This document shows, in pieces, positions 24,989 through 33,597 of a stretch of DNA of 64,000 nt (position 1 is the first letter of the stretch; the number at the start of each line of letters is the position of its first letter). Below the pieces are notes generated by a model, which saw nothing but the letters and a program-made list of their open reading frames with translations, was not told the DNA's origin and did no database searches. Source of the DNA: Amphritea japonica ATCC BAA-1530 (lineage in GTDB: Bacteria > Pseudomonadota > Gammaproteobacteria > Pseudomonadales > Balneatricaceae); contig NZ_AP014545.1 of assembly GCF_016592435.1 (NCBI RefSeq), positions 992,001 through 1,056,000 on the forward strand, in the 5' to 3' direction. The translations under genes were made by a program, and so were the position numbers.

Positions 24989-25690
24989 ATGGAAAGTTCA
25001 AAGGTATGTATTTTAGGGATGCATCGTAGTGGAACCAGTTGTCTTGCTGGTTGTTTGGAAGAACGGGGTCTTTTTCTTGGAGACGTTGTGAATGCTTCGC
25101 CACATAATAAGAAGGGAAATAAGGAAAATAAGGAGCTGCGCCGTCTTAATGATGATGTACTTGAGTCAAGTGGGGGGACATGGGATAGGCCTCCAGAGTT
25201 TATTTCTTGGAATGACGAACATCGGCAAAGACGCGACGATATTATAAATACCTTAAAAAATAACAGGCATTGGGGGTTTAAAGATCCTCGTGTGGTTTTG
25301 ACACTACCATTTTGGCTTGAAGCGCTTCCTGATATGAAGTTTGTCGGAACATTCAGGCACCCAAGTGCTGTTATTGCCTCTCTAACAAAGCGTCCGGGTC
25401 TGGCTCCGTCAGTTGCTCCCTTAAAGCTATGGACTCTTTATAATCGCAGCCTCCTGGAGGCGGTAAAACATTACGAGTTTCCTCTCATCTGTTTTGACAG
25501 GCCGCAGGATGAGTATCTGTATTCTATAGAGCAAGCAAGTGCTTACCTTGGTTTGCCTGAGGGCATTAATGTGTCAGGTGGCTTTTTTGAAGAAAATATT
25601 AGAACGCAGAGTATATTTAAAGAAAGTGACCTTGAGTTAGGAAGTGAAGAGCAGGCGATTTATAGAGAGTTGTTAGATAAGTCGTGTTAG
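24989..25690 (+). CDS. Sulfotransferase family protein (second type)
   Basis: A 233-residue protein beginning VCILGMHRSGTSCLAGCLEE, a clear 5'-phosphosulfate-binding loop of the sulfotransferase fold. HWGFKDPRVVLTLPFWLEAL then KFVGTFRHPSAVIASL follow, the latter matching the 3'-phosphate motif. It is shorter than the first sulfotransferase and differs throughout, so the two are not recent duplicates. Genes of this kind often sit in surface-polysaccharide clusters. It heads a run of five same-strand genes, 29 bases before the glycosyltransferase. Confidence 0.82.
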   Translation: MESSKVCILGMHRSGTSCLAGCLEERGLFLGDVVNASPHNKKGNKENKELRRLNDDVLESSGGTWDRPPEFISWNDEHRQRRDDIINTLKNNRHWGFKDPRVVLTLPFWLEALPDMKFVGTFRHPSAVIASLTKRPGLAPSVAPLKLWTLYNRSLLEAVKHYEFPLICFDRPQDEYLYSIEQASAYLGLPEGINVSGGFFEENIRTQSIFKESDLELGSEEQAIYRELLDKSC

Positions 25691-25719
25691 CGAAGTGAAT
25701 AGTATAATAAGAGAGAGCA

Positions 25720-26631
25720 ATGAATAACATATCCCTTTCAGTCGTTGTGATTTTTCATGAAATGCAACGTGAGGCAGAGCGTACACTGTACTCTCTGAGT
25801 GCTGCTTATCAGTCGGGTGTGTCTGCACTAGATTATGAGATTATTGCAATTGATAATGGCTCTGTTTGCCCTTTAAATCCTGATCGCGTGGGGGAATTAG
25901 GGCGGAATATAAAATATCATTATTTTGATACCGATTCAGTTTCACCTGTGGATGCAATTAACTATGGAGTAAGCATCGCTGAAGGTGAATTTGTCGCGGT
26001 GATTGTGGACGGCGCAAGAATGTCTACGCCAGGTTTGATTGGTAGAACCCTAAAAGCACTCGAATTAGTTGAGCAGCCGTTTGTTTGCGCGCTTGCCTGG
26101 CATTTAGGGCCTGACGTGCAAAAAAAATCTATGTTAGAGGGTTATAATCAATCCGAAGAAGATCTCCTCTTAGACTCAATTGATTGGCAGAAAAATGGTT
26201 ATAAACTCTTTGATATTTCTACTATAGCGCCGTCTTCTAAAGCTGGTTTTTTAGGGGGAATGCCGGGGGAGTGTAGTTGGTTTGCTATGCGGCGTTCCCA
26301 TTATCTGTATATGGGGGGCTATGATCCGAGGTTCCAGGCACCCGGAGGAGGGTTGGTTAATCACGATTTTCTGAACCGAATTACTCAGCAGTCTCAAATA
26401 TCACCAATCATTATTTTAGGTGAGGGGCTGTTTCATCAAATTCATGGTGGCGTTGCGACAAACTCAAAGCCTGGTGAGCACCCTTTGCCGAGCTTTATGA
26501 GGGATTACGAAAAAATTCATAATAGGCCTTTTAAATTTATCCGACATGAAAGTCCACTCTACTTCGGAGAAGTTTCAACTGAAGCGGCCCGCTTTCTGGC
26601 TAGTAGCATAGATAATGGTTATAAGTTTTGA
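25720..26631 (+). CDS. Family 2 glycosyltransferase
   Basis: A 303-residue GT-A-fold protein. It starts LSVVVIFHEMQREAERTLYSL, then YEIIAIDNGS, typical of GT2. At the place where a DxD motif is expected it reads FVAVIVDGARMSTPGLI, so the second acid is missing. Later come FLGGMPGECSWFAMRRSHYLYMGGYDPRF (quoted in part) and GGGLVNHDFLNRI, a plausible acceptor/catalytic loop. The stop overlaps the next start (TTGA). It may add a sugar to the glycan modified by its neighbours, or it may be non-standard in metal use. The family is firm, the acceptor unknown. Confidence 0.84.
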   Translation: MNNISLSVVVIFHEMQREAERTLYSLSAAYQSGVSALDYEIIAIDNGSVCPLNPDRVGELGRNIKYHYFDTDSVSPVDAINYGVSIAEGEFVAVIVDGARMSTPGLIGRTLKALELVEQPFVCALAWHLGPDVQKKSMLEGYNQSEEDLLLDSIDWQKNGYKLFDISTIAPSSKAGFLGGMPGECSWFAMRRSHYLYMGGYDPRFQAPGGGLVNHDFLNRITQQSQISPIIILGEGLFHQIHGGVATNSKPGEHPLPSFMRDYEKIHNRPFKFIRHESPLYFGEVSTEAARFLASSIDNGYKF

Positions 26632-27479
26632 TTGTTTTCAAACCTCGTCAAGTGTTTAAACCTCATCCTGTTCTTGGGTGGTCTTTGGCTCCTGGTGCTC
26701 AGATTGAGGTGCCATTTCGTAATAATATTATTCAAACTATTGGTTCTGATGGATGGCGTGTTACTCCCGGCCAAACAGAGGCAGCTGAATTCAATTTTGC
26801 GGTATATGGTTGTTCGTTTACCTATGGTACTGGGTTGGCTGATAGTGAAACTTTCGCAGCACTCCTTCAGAATTCATTGAAAAATGTAAATGTGTTAAAT
26901 CGAGGGGTTGGGGGACATGGTACTGTGCAGAGTTTCCTGCAGTTCCGACAGGATGTTAAAAAAGGTGTTGTTCAAGCTGCGGTGTTTGGTGTTATCAGTG
27001 ACCACAGGTTTCGTAATATAGCCCACCCACAAAGAATGCGACATTTTTTGAAAATGGATTGGTATGAGCGAGGCGTTGAGCATTTTCCTATTGCTAAGCA
27101 GGATCGAAATGGCAAACTGGAGATTGACTATGTAGCTATCTGGCAGCCAAGTATTTTGCGTCATGACTTTGATGTATTCCTTCCAAATGACTATATGTTA
27201 GATCAAGCTACTTTTTCAGTTTTTAAAGCGATAACGGAGTTTTCTGAGCTTCATGGTATCCCTGTGATAATTGCGCTGCTTGACCAGTTAGATCCAGAGT
27301 TTAATATTGCTATGTTGAGTGGTTTTTCGAATGCTATCGATGTGTCTGCTCCCTGGGATAAGTCTCATACGTTTCTGCCAAAGGATATACATCCGAATGC
27401 GTACGCTAATCGTCTCTTTTCTGAACGATTGTTGGTGCCGGTCAAAGGTTTATGCGAGTCTGTGGAACGGAAAATCTGA
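26628..27479 (+). CDS. SGNH/GDSL-fold hydrolase or acyl-modifying enzyme
   Basis: A 283-residue protein with SGNH-like landmarks. AVYGCSFTYGTGLADSETFAA holds the nucleophile Ser in a G-x-S-F-T context; VLNRGVGGHGTVQSFLQF supplies the block II Gly region. KDIHPNAYANRLFSERL is the block V Asp-x-His. These enzymes add or remove acyl groups from glycans. The start is TTG at 26628, overlapping the glycosyltransferase stop; no better start exists before the conserved region. Its own stop overlaps the carbamoyltransferase start (TGATG). No signal peptide, so it is likely cytoplasmic. Confidence 0.75.
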   Translation: MIVFKPRQVFKPHPVLGWSLAPGAQIEVPFRNNIIQTIGSDGWRVTPGQTEAAEFNFAVYGCSFTYGTGLADSETFAALLQNSLKNVNVLNRGVGGHGTVQSFLQFRQDVKKGVVQAAVFGVISDHRFRNIAHPQRMRHFLKMDWYERGVEHFPIAKQDRNGKLEIDYVAIWQPSILRHDFDVFLPNDYMLDQATFSVFKAITEFSELHGIPVIIALLDQLDPEFNIAMLSGFSNAIDVSAPWDKSHTFLPKDIHPNAYANRLFSERLLVPVKGLCESVERKI

Positions 27480-29335
27480 TGTCTGGTGAAAAAATTGTCT
27501 TAGGAGTTTCTGGTCTTTTTCATGATTCAGCTGCAGCACTCGTTAAAGGTAATAAGGTGCTGGCGGCAGCACAAGAGGAACGATTCACGCGTAAGAAGGG
27601 AGATGCCAGTTTTCCTGTTAATAGTATTAAATACTGTCTGAGGCACTTGCCTAAAGGTTGTGATTTGGACGCTGTGGCATTTTACGAAAATCCTCGTTTA
27701 AAAATGGATCGTATCTTTAAAAGTGCAGTAAGAAATGCTCCCAGAGGTGCGCCGATATGGGCTCAAGCACTGCGCGCGGTAGATGAGTTAAATCGACAGT
27801 TGCCCAAGGCGCTATTGGGTATTCTGGATGATCCGGAAAAACTATTTTTTTCGACTCATCATAGGTCGCATGCTGCCTCTGCTTTTTACCCATCCCCTTT
27901 CAGCAAGGCTGCAGTCTTGGTTGTGGATGGTGTGGGCGAGTGGTCGACAACCTCTATTTGGTCGGGTGACAGGAATGAGCTGGTTCCGCAGGGAGAGGTT
28001 CGTTTTCCTCATTCATTAGGACTGTTTTATAGTGCCTTTACCCAATACTGTGGTTTTAAGGTTAACTCTGGTGAATATAAGCTTATGGGGCTTGCTCCAT
28101 TTGGTAATCCGATATATGAACAGAAAATACTCGATGAAATGATTGATGTAAAACCGGATGGATCGTTCACGCTAAACTTAAAGTATTTTGAATTTCATAC
28201 GGGTGTAAGCACAATAAGTCCTTTGTTTGGTTCATTTTTTGGGGAGCCTGCCCGGCTGCCTGAAAGTCCTGTTTCTCAGCACTTTATGGATATAGCCGCT
28301 TCTGTTCAGTCAGTAATTAATCAGGTTATGCAGGCGTTGGCCCGTTCGGCGCTAGAGCTTACAGGGATGAATCGCCTTTGCCTTGCTGGTGGGGTCGCGC
28401 TCAATTGTGTAGCTAATAGTAAGATTTTTCTTAATACGCCAGGTCTTGAGGGTGTTTGGGTACAACCTGCGGCAGGGGATGCCGGAGGTGCTTTGGGTGC
28501 GGCGTTCGATGTGGCGCTACAGCTTTCGGAAAGGCCTAAACCGAGTATCGATAAAGCGATTAAAAATAAAGATGGCATGCAGGGTGGATATCTTGGTCCG
28601 CACTATTCCCCTGTTCAGATCGAGTCAGCACTGCAAAGAAACCGGCTAGTTTATACTAAGTATGAATCGGATGAGCAGTTGTGCCACGCTGTTGCTGACT
28701 TGTTGGCTAAGGGTCAGATTCTGGGGCACTTTGATGGGCGGATGGAATTTGGGCCCAGGGCCTTGGGGAATCGATCAATACTTGCGGATCCGCGACCTGT
28801 AGATATGATGAGTCGTGTGAATTTGAAAATTAAGTTTAGAGAAGGCTGGAGGCCCTTTGCTCCTTTAGTTTTGTTGGAAGAGTCTGAAAGGCTTTTTGAA
28901 GGTATAACCGAAAGCCCCTATATGTTGTTGGTTTCTAGGCTTAATAAGCGATTTTGTACCGGTCCTAAGGTAAATGATGTTCGAGGCTCAGGTGTTTATA
29001 AGTTGGCAGAATTGCAGCGGTCAGTAACGACGGAGTTTAATGCTATTAGTCATATCGACTATAGTTCTCGCTTGCAAACAGTAACCAATGAGAGTGAATC
29101 GCGGGTATATCGTATTCTTAAGGCGTTTCACGAATCTACTGGTTGTCCGATGCTATTGAATACCTCCTTTAATGTCCGTGGTGAACCCATTGTCTGTGCG
29201 CCAGGGCATGCAATTAAATGCTTTCTAAATACGCATATGGATGCGTTGGTTATTGGAGATTTTATCGTAAGTAAGAGTGCACAAGAGTCTTGGGTTGCCG
29301 GTAGAGTTGGGAGGATGAAATTTAATGACGACTAG
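27479..29335 (+). CDS. NodU/CmcH-family carbamoyltransferase
   Basis: A 618-residue enzyme expected to transfer a carbamoyl group from carbamoyl phosphate, via carbamoyl-AMP, to a hydroxyl of a sugar or small molecule. It begins IVLGVSGLFHDSAAALVKGN, with AAAQEERFTRKKGDASFP and HHRSHAASAFYPSPF (metal-binding His). A VVDGVGEWSTTSIW block, LAGGVALNCVANSKI and the late FDGRMEFGPRALGNRSIL are all family hallmarks. The C-terminal domain has RPFAPLVL and LNTSFNVRGEPIV. The ATG at 27479 is chosen because it overlaps the previous stop; a GTG at 27452 is unneeded. NodU modifies Nod factors, but the acceptor here is unknown. Confidence 0.93.
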   Translation: MSGEKIVLGVSGLFHDSAAALVKGNKVLAAAQEERFTRKKGDASFPVNSIKYCLRHLPKGCDLDAVAFYENPRLKMDRIFKSAVRNAPRGAPIWAQALRAVDELNRQLPKALLGILDDPEKLFFSTHHRSHAASAFYPSPFSKAAVLVVDGVGEWSTTSIWSGDRNELVPQGEVRFPHSLGLFYSAFTQYCGFKVNSGEYKLMGLAPFGNPIYEQKILDEMIDVKPDGSFTLNLKYFEFHTGVSTISPLFGSFFGEPARLPESPVSQHFMDIAASVQSVINQVMQALARSALELTGMNRLCLAGGVALNCVANSKIFLNTPGLEGVWVQPAAGDAGGALGAAFDVALQLSERPKPSIDKAIKNKDGMQGGYLGPHYSPVQIESALQRNRLVYTKYESDEQLCHAVADLLAKGQILGHFDGRMEFGPRALGNRSILADPRPVDMMSRVNLKIKFREGWRPFAPLVLLEESERLFEGITESPYMLLVSRLNKRFCTGPKVNDVRGSGVYKLAELQRSVTTEFNAISHIDYSSRLQTVTNESESRVYRILKAFHESTGCPMLLNTSFNVRGEPIVCAPGHAIKCFLNTHMDALVIGDFIVSKSAQESWVAGRVGRMKFNDD

Positions 29336-29675
29336 TAAGTTAGAATTAATGGAGTTATATGCAGATGTGATTCTGAAGGCCTCAGATGCGGGTGTCCTCA
29401 ACAAAGGTGAGCAAGTATTCCGTAGTAGTGATCCAAGCTATTTCTCGCCTCCAAGTCAGGATTTAGTATCGCCAAGTGTGGCTTTGTCAGATTTGTTGGA
29501 GGGTGGCCCCAGTTTTATGTTGGCTCTTGCTGCAACATACGAGATAGAAGGTGAGCACGCTCTTGCAAAAGCGGTAAGAGATGTTGAGTCTTTTTTGGCA
29601 GCTCCCGATGTGAATCTGGATATGAAAGAGTATAGAGCCCGCCGTATTCTTGATTATGTTTATCCCGTAGTTTAA
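29325..29675 (+). CDS. Uncharacterised 116-residue protein coupled to the carbamoyltransferase
   Basis: I do not recognise this protein. It overlaps the carbamoyltransferase end by 11 bases, which supports real translation. It is soluble, acidic and helical-looking, with no signal, membrane segment or Cys. Visible stretches are ELYADVILKASDAGVLNKGEQ, FSPPSQDLVSPSVALSDLL, then AATYEIEGEHALAKAVRDVESFL. The ending is RARRILDYVYPVV. It could be a small partner subunit or a regulator of the enzyme. Possible unrelated reading frames in the area are weaker. Confidence 0.6.
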   Translation: MTTSKLELMELYADVILKASDAGVLNKGEQVFRSSDPSYFSPPSQDLVSPSVALSDLLEGGPSFMLALAATYEIEGEHALAKAVRDVESFLAAPDVNLDMKEYRARRILDYVYPVV

Positions 29676-30039
29676 TGCTGTGTTTATTGATGTTGGTGCA
29701 TATCTTAGTAAAATCGCCGGCATTCAAGGTTAAGGTTTCTCTACTCTGCTGCAGAGATGGGGTGTTGATGTTATTTAAACGCTAGGCAGTGCTGATGCGA
29801 TGATGAATTTATAGTTATTCAGGTCATGGTGTCTTTACATGTTCATAGTGCTTTATTAAATATCGTGTATTTCTTTTTATTCACTTTAGTTGCGGCTGCT
29901 TTTGTCAGGGCCATTTTTGAGTTTTTTTAACTCTCTGTTAATCCAATGGTTTTTCTCCAGCGTTAGATTAATTACTAGTTCTGTATTTATCGAGCTAATA
30001 CTCCTTCCCATTTTGGTGCTTTCACTGACGTTTTCTTCC
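29676..30039. other. Intergenic region between the island and mraZ
   Basis: About 364 bases, A+T-rich, without a convincing gene. A CTCTGCTGCAGAG palindrome is at about 29745-29757 (ACTCTGCTGCAGAGAT). I saw no copy of the rnpB tail here, so no right-hand attachment site is evident. The only longer open frame (from 29890, 64 codons) is hydrophobic but low-complexity and lacks a ribosome-binding site. Confidence 0.4.
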
Positions 30040-30111
30040 TTGCAAAGCCGGGGGTTAATTTCTATAGTGTGCAGTAGTGGGTAAATGTGGGTAAATGTGG
30101 GTTAAATTGGT
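30040..30111 (+). promoter_or_regulatory. mraZ (dcw) promoter with MraZ operator
   Basis: TTGCAA (30040-30045) and TATAGT (30063-30068) are 17 bases apart, predicting a start near 30075. Three TGGG boxes lie just downstream at 30078, 30088 and 30098, spaced by exactly 10 bases (TGGGTAAATG unit), and a weaker fourth TGGT at 30108. MraZ of E. coli and other bacteria binds TGGG-type repeats separated by 5-6 bases to repress its own operon, so this is a strong autoregulatory operator. Confidence 0.85.
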
Positions 30112-30130
30112 TTAGCGGGAGGTTGTTTCA

Positions 30131-30586
30131 GTGTTTCGAGGGGTCAGCCCAATCAATCTTGATGCCAAAGGCCGTATGGCCATACCGGCGCGTTACCGTG
30201 ACAAGATCACGGAGCTCTGCTGTGGAGAGTTAGTGGCGACGATTGATACCGAGGAACGCTGCCTGCTGTTGTACCCGCTTGCTGAATGGGAAGAGATTCA
30301 GGAAAAGATTGAGGCGTTACCCAGCTTTAATCCAGCCGCCCGACGCATACAGCGACTATTAATTGGTCACGCAACCGATCTGAATATGGATGGTAATGGT
30401 CGACTGCTACTGCCTGCGCCGTTGCGTGATTACGCGGAATTGACCAAAGAAGTTGTTTTGCTGGGGCAGGGTAACAAGTTTGAAATATGGAGCGAAGCAC
30501 GCTGGTTAGCCACCCGTGAAGAGTATCTGGCTGAGGCCGATGGTGGTGCTGAGTTGCCAGACGAATTACAGAATTTATCACTATAA
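30131..30586 (+). CDS. mraZ: Transcriptional regulator MraZ
   Basis: A 151-residue protein with two AbrB-like halves. The first has [21 protein letters not shown] and the second [21 protein letters not shown], each with the DxxGR signature. MraZ forms ring oligomers that bind TGGG repeats and regulate the division cluster. The start is GTG at 30131, with GGGAGG upstream. It opens the cluster and lies just behind its probable operator. Length matches E. coli MraZ (152). Confidence 0.96.
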   Translation: MFRGVSPINLDAKGRMAIPARYRDKITELCCGELVATIDTEERCLLLYPLAEWEEIQEKIEALPSFNPAARRIQRLLIGHATDLNMDGNGRLLLPAPLRDYAELTKEVVLLGQGNKFEIWSEARWLATREEYLAEADGGAELPDELQNLSL

Positions 30587-30606
30587 ACCGACAGGGGTCA
30601 GCGCAC

Positions 30607-31545
30607 ATGAGTGCAGAGTTACAACATATCACAGTATTGCTGAATGAGGCTGTGGATACCCTGGTCGATGATCCTGAAGGGTTTTACATCGATGGTACCT
30701 TTGGGCGCGGCGGTCACTCGGCTTTAGTATTGAGTCGTTTAGCAGAACAAGGTCGTCTGATGGGGATCGATAAAGATCCTGAAGCGATTGCCTGTGCAGC
30801 AGAGCGTTTTGCAGATGAACCACGCTTTAGTATCGAGCGGGGATCATTTTCACAGCTGGAAGAGTTTGTTCGTCAACGTGAGCTTGCCGGACAGGTTGAT
30901 GGTGTGTTGTTGGATCTGGGGGTCTCGTCTCCTCAATTAGATGATCCAAATCGTGGTTTTAGTTTTATGGCTGACGGACCGCTGGATATGCGGATGAACC
31001 CAGACGTGGGTGAAAGCGCGGCTGAATGGCTAAGTCGCGCCAGTGAAAAAGAGATCGCTGATGTGATGTACACCTATGGCGAAGAGCGTCACTCCAGACG
31101 TATGGCCCGGGCAATTGTGAATGAGCGTGAGCTCGAGCCGATTGTAACGACTGGGCGTCTGGCGAAGATTGTTACTGAGGCGAATCCGGCATGGGAAAAA
31201 GGTAAGAATCCGGCTACTCGTGCATTTCAGGGAATTCGAATCTTCATTAACCGTGAATTAGAAGATTTGGAAGATTGTCTGGATCAGGCGCTTGATATGT
31301 TGAAACCTGGGGGACACCTTGTGGTAATCAGCTTCCATTCTCTGGAAGATCGAATTGTTAAGCGGTTTATTCGTAAGCATGTTAAAGGTGATGACCACCT
31401 GCCGCCTGGTATTCCGGTAACACAAGATATGTTGAAAATTCGTTTGAAGGCAGTAGGAAAAGCAGTGAAGGCTGGCCGTGATGAAGTTTCAGATAACCCG
31501 CGCTCCCGGAGTGCAGTGATGCGGGCAGCGAAAAAAATACGATGA
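30607..31545 (+). CDS. rsmH: 16S rRNA m4C1402 methyltransferase RsmH
   Basis: A 312-residue SAM-dependent methyltransferase acting on the base N4 of C1402, the same nucleotide whose ribose is methylated by RsmI (gene at 21988). Motifs are [48 protein letters not shown], and [17 protein letters not shown]. The end overlaps ftsL by 4 bases. Length is typical (about 313). Confidence 0.96.
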   Translation: MSAELQHITVLLNEAVDTLVDDPEGFYIDGTFGRGGHSALVLSRLAEQGRLMGIDKDPEAIACAAERFADEPRFSIERGSFSQLEEFVRQRELAGQVDGVLLDLGVSSPQLDDPNRGFSFMADGPLDMRMNPDVGESAAEWLSRASEKEIADVMYTYGEERHSRRMARAIVNERELEPIVTTGRLAKIVTEANPAWEKGKNPATRAFQGIRIFINRELEDLEDCLDQALDMLKPGGHLVVISFHSLEDRIVKRFIRKHVKGDDHLPPGIPVTQDMLKIRLKAVGKAVKAGRDEVSDNPRSRSAVMRAAKKIR

Positions 31546-31892
31546 AGCTGAATGTGCCACTGCCGGGATGGCTGAAGGCCGAAGAAGAACCGCCGGTTGG
31601 AAAGCTGATCAAGCCTGTTGAGTTAGTAGGGCCCGGGCTGGCGCTGATGAGCGCAATTGTTTTTGTGGTGTTGTCCGCATTGATGGTTATCTGGTCGGCG
31701 CATCAGTATCGGTTGTTGTTTAATCAGCAACAAGAGTTAGTGCAGCAATGGGATGAGCTTCAGGTTGAGTGGGGGCAGTTGTTGTTGGAACAAGGGGCGC
31801 TGGCTGCCAATAATCGGGTAGAGTCGGTAGCCATTAAGCGTTTAGGGATGCGAATTCCTGAGCAGGTAGAGGTGATCAGAGATGAGCGATGA
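31542..31892 (+). CDS. ftsL: Cell division protein FtsL
   Basis: A 116-residue bitopic membrane protein. A cytoplasmic segment of about 37 residues is followed by a membrane helix ([21 protein letters not shown], quoted in part) and a periplasmic coiled coil ([23 protein letters not shown]). FtsL joins FtsB and FtsQ to control FtsW/FtsI. Weakly conserved as usual; identity rests on topology, size and position between rsmH and ftsI. Confidence 0.9.
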   Translation: MKLNVPLPGWLKAEEEPPVGKLIKPVELVGPGLALMSAIVFVVLSALMVIWSAHQYRLLFNQQQELVQQWDELQVEWGQLLLEQGALAANNRVESVAIKRLGMRIPEQVEVIRDER

Positions 31893-33597
31893 GCAAGTGT
31901 TACAAGCTCGAGCGGCCAGAGGCTGGCGCTTATGGCTGGTTTTTGTCTTGCTGTTTCTGATAGCGGGTGCCGTTGCAGCCAAAATGCTCTCACTGAATGT
32001 TCAGGAACAGGCGTTCCTGAAGCGTCAGGGTGATGCCCGAATTCTGCGTACAGCTGTAATACCTGCTCACCGAGGAATGATTAGTGATCGTAATGGTCAG
32101 CCTTTGTCGGTGAGTGCGCCAGTGTCGACCGTATGGATGAACCCAAAAGAGTTTGATCGACAAAACGCTTCGATCACTAAACTGGCTGGATTATTGGGTA
32201 CCGACAAAACGGCATTGCTGAAACGGGTTGCCCGCTTTCAGAAAAAGCAGTTTATTTATCTGAAACGTCAAATGACGCCTATACAGGCGGCGCAGGTTGA
32301 GGCGCTGGATATGCCTGGGGTTTATGTTGATCGAGAATACAAACGATTTTATCCCGCAGCAGAAGTTGCTACTCACCTGGTTGGTTTTACCAATGTCGAT
32401 GGAAAAGGTCAGGAAGGGATAGAGCTGGCTTTTCAGGATTGGCTGCAAGGGGTTCCTGGCAAAAAGCTGGTGATGCGAGATCTGTTAGGGCGAACGGTTA
32501 AGCATATCCGTGAGTTAGAGCCGATGTCACAAGGCCATGATTTACAGTTGAGCATTGATCTGCGCCTGCAATACCTGGCATACAGAGAGCTAAAAGCAGC
32601 TGTGCAGGCGCATAAGGCGGATTCAGCAGCGATGGTTGTACTGGATGCGCATACGGGCGAAGTGTTGGCGATGGTGAATCAACCTTCATATAACCCAAAT
32701 GACCGGAGTAATCTGGGGGCAGGTATGGAATCGCTGCGTAACAGAGGGGTAACCGATACCTTTGAGCCGGGTTCGACAATGAAGCCTCTGACGATTGCAG
32801 CTGCGTTGATGAGTGGAAAGTATTCACCGAGTACGGTCATTGATACTTCGCCAGGTTATATCAGGGTCAAAGGTAAAACAATTCGGGATCACCGTAACTA
32901 TGGTGAACTGGATTTAGGCCTGATTATTACGAAATCGAGTAATGTCGGCGTGACTAAATTGGCACTGGCAATGCATGAAGATGCGGTGCGAAATGTGTTT
33001 CAGAATGTTGGTCTGGGGCAGATATCGGGTACGGGTTTTCCCGGTGAACAGGCAGGAGTGCTGCCCTTTGTCCCGAAAAAAAGGCTGGTTGAACGGGCAA
33101 CAATGGCATACGGCTACGGCTTAGCTGTAACGCCTTTGCAGCTGGCGCAGGCGTATTTACCCTTCGCTTCGGGCGGGCTGGTTCGGCCTGTTTCTCTGTT
33201 GAAACTTGACCGGCCGGAACCTTCCACCAGGGTAATGCCTGAAAAAGTGGCTAACCAGGTGCTTCGCATGATGGAAACGGTAACCCAAACAGGTGGTACG
33301 GGGCGTCGTGCTGCGATTGAAGGATATCGGGTTGCTGGCAAAACCGGGACGGTGCATAAGGTGGGTTCTGGTGGTTATGCCGATGATCAGTATGTCTCTA
33401 TTTTTGCCGGTGTTGCACCGGTTGATAATCCTGAAATCGTCGCGGTTGTGATGGTGGATAACCCGAAAGGACAGGAGTATTACGGCGGTGAAGTTGCAGC
33501 GCCGGTGTTTTCCCGTGTCGTGGGTGGTGCATTACGCATGTTGAATGTAGCGCCGGATAACTGGCAACCCGCCTCATCACAGATGGTGATGAAGTGA
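31882..33597 (+). CDS. ftsI: Septal peptidoglycan transpeptidase FtsI (PBP3)
   Basis: A 571-residue class B penicillin-binding protein. One N-terminal membrane helix (about 17-34) is followed by the dimerisation/pedestal region with IPAHRGMISDRNGQPL. The transpeptidase domain has catalytic Ser298 in STMK (298-301), SSN at 352-354 and KTG at 487-489. It cross-links septal wall together with FtsW. The ATG at 31882 overlaps the ftsL end by 11 bases, and its stop overlaps murE (GTGA). Confidence 0.97.
   Translation: MSDEQVLQARAARGWRLWLVFVLLFLIAGAVAAKMLSLNVQEQAFLKRQGDARILRTAVIPAHRGMISDRNGQPLSVSAPVSTVWMNPKEFDRQNASITKLAGLLGTDKTALLKRVARFQKKQFIYLKRQMTPIQAAQVEALDMPGVYVDREYKRFYPAAEVATHLVGFTNVDGKGQEGIELAFQDWLQGVPGKKLVMRDLLGRTVKHIRELEPMSQGHDLQLSIDLRLQYLAYRELKAAVQAHKADSAAMVVLDAHTGEVLAMVNQPSYNPNDRSNLGAGMESLRNRGVTDTFEPGSTMKPLTIAAALMSGKYSPSTVIDTSPGYIRVKGKTIRDHRNYGELDLGLIITKSSNVGVTKLALAMHEDAVRNVFQNVGLGQISGTGFPGEQAGVLPFVPKKRLVERATMAYGYGLAVTPLQLAQAYLPFASGGLVRPVSLLKLDRPEPSTRVMPEKVANQVLRMMETVTQTGGTGRRAAIEGYRVAGKTGTVHKVGSGGYADDQYVSIFAGVAPVDNPEIVAVVMVDNPKGQEYYGGEVAAPVFSRVVGGALRMLNVAPDNWQPASSQMVMK

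Noticed and set aside
29890-30084. 64-codon hydrophobic frame before mraZ
   Set aside because: Low complexity, no ribosome-binding site, and it runs into the mraZ promoter and operator.
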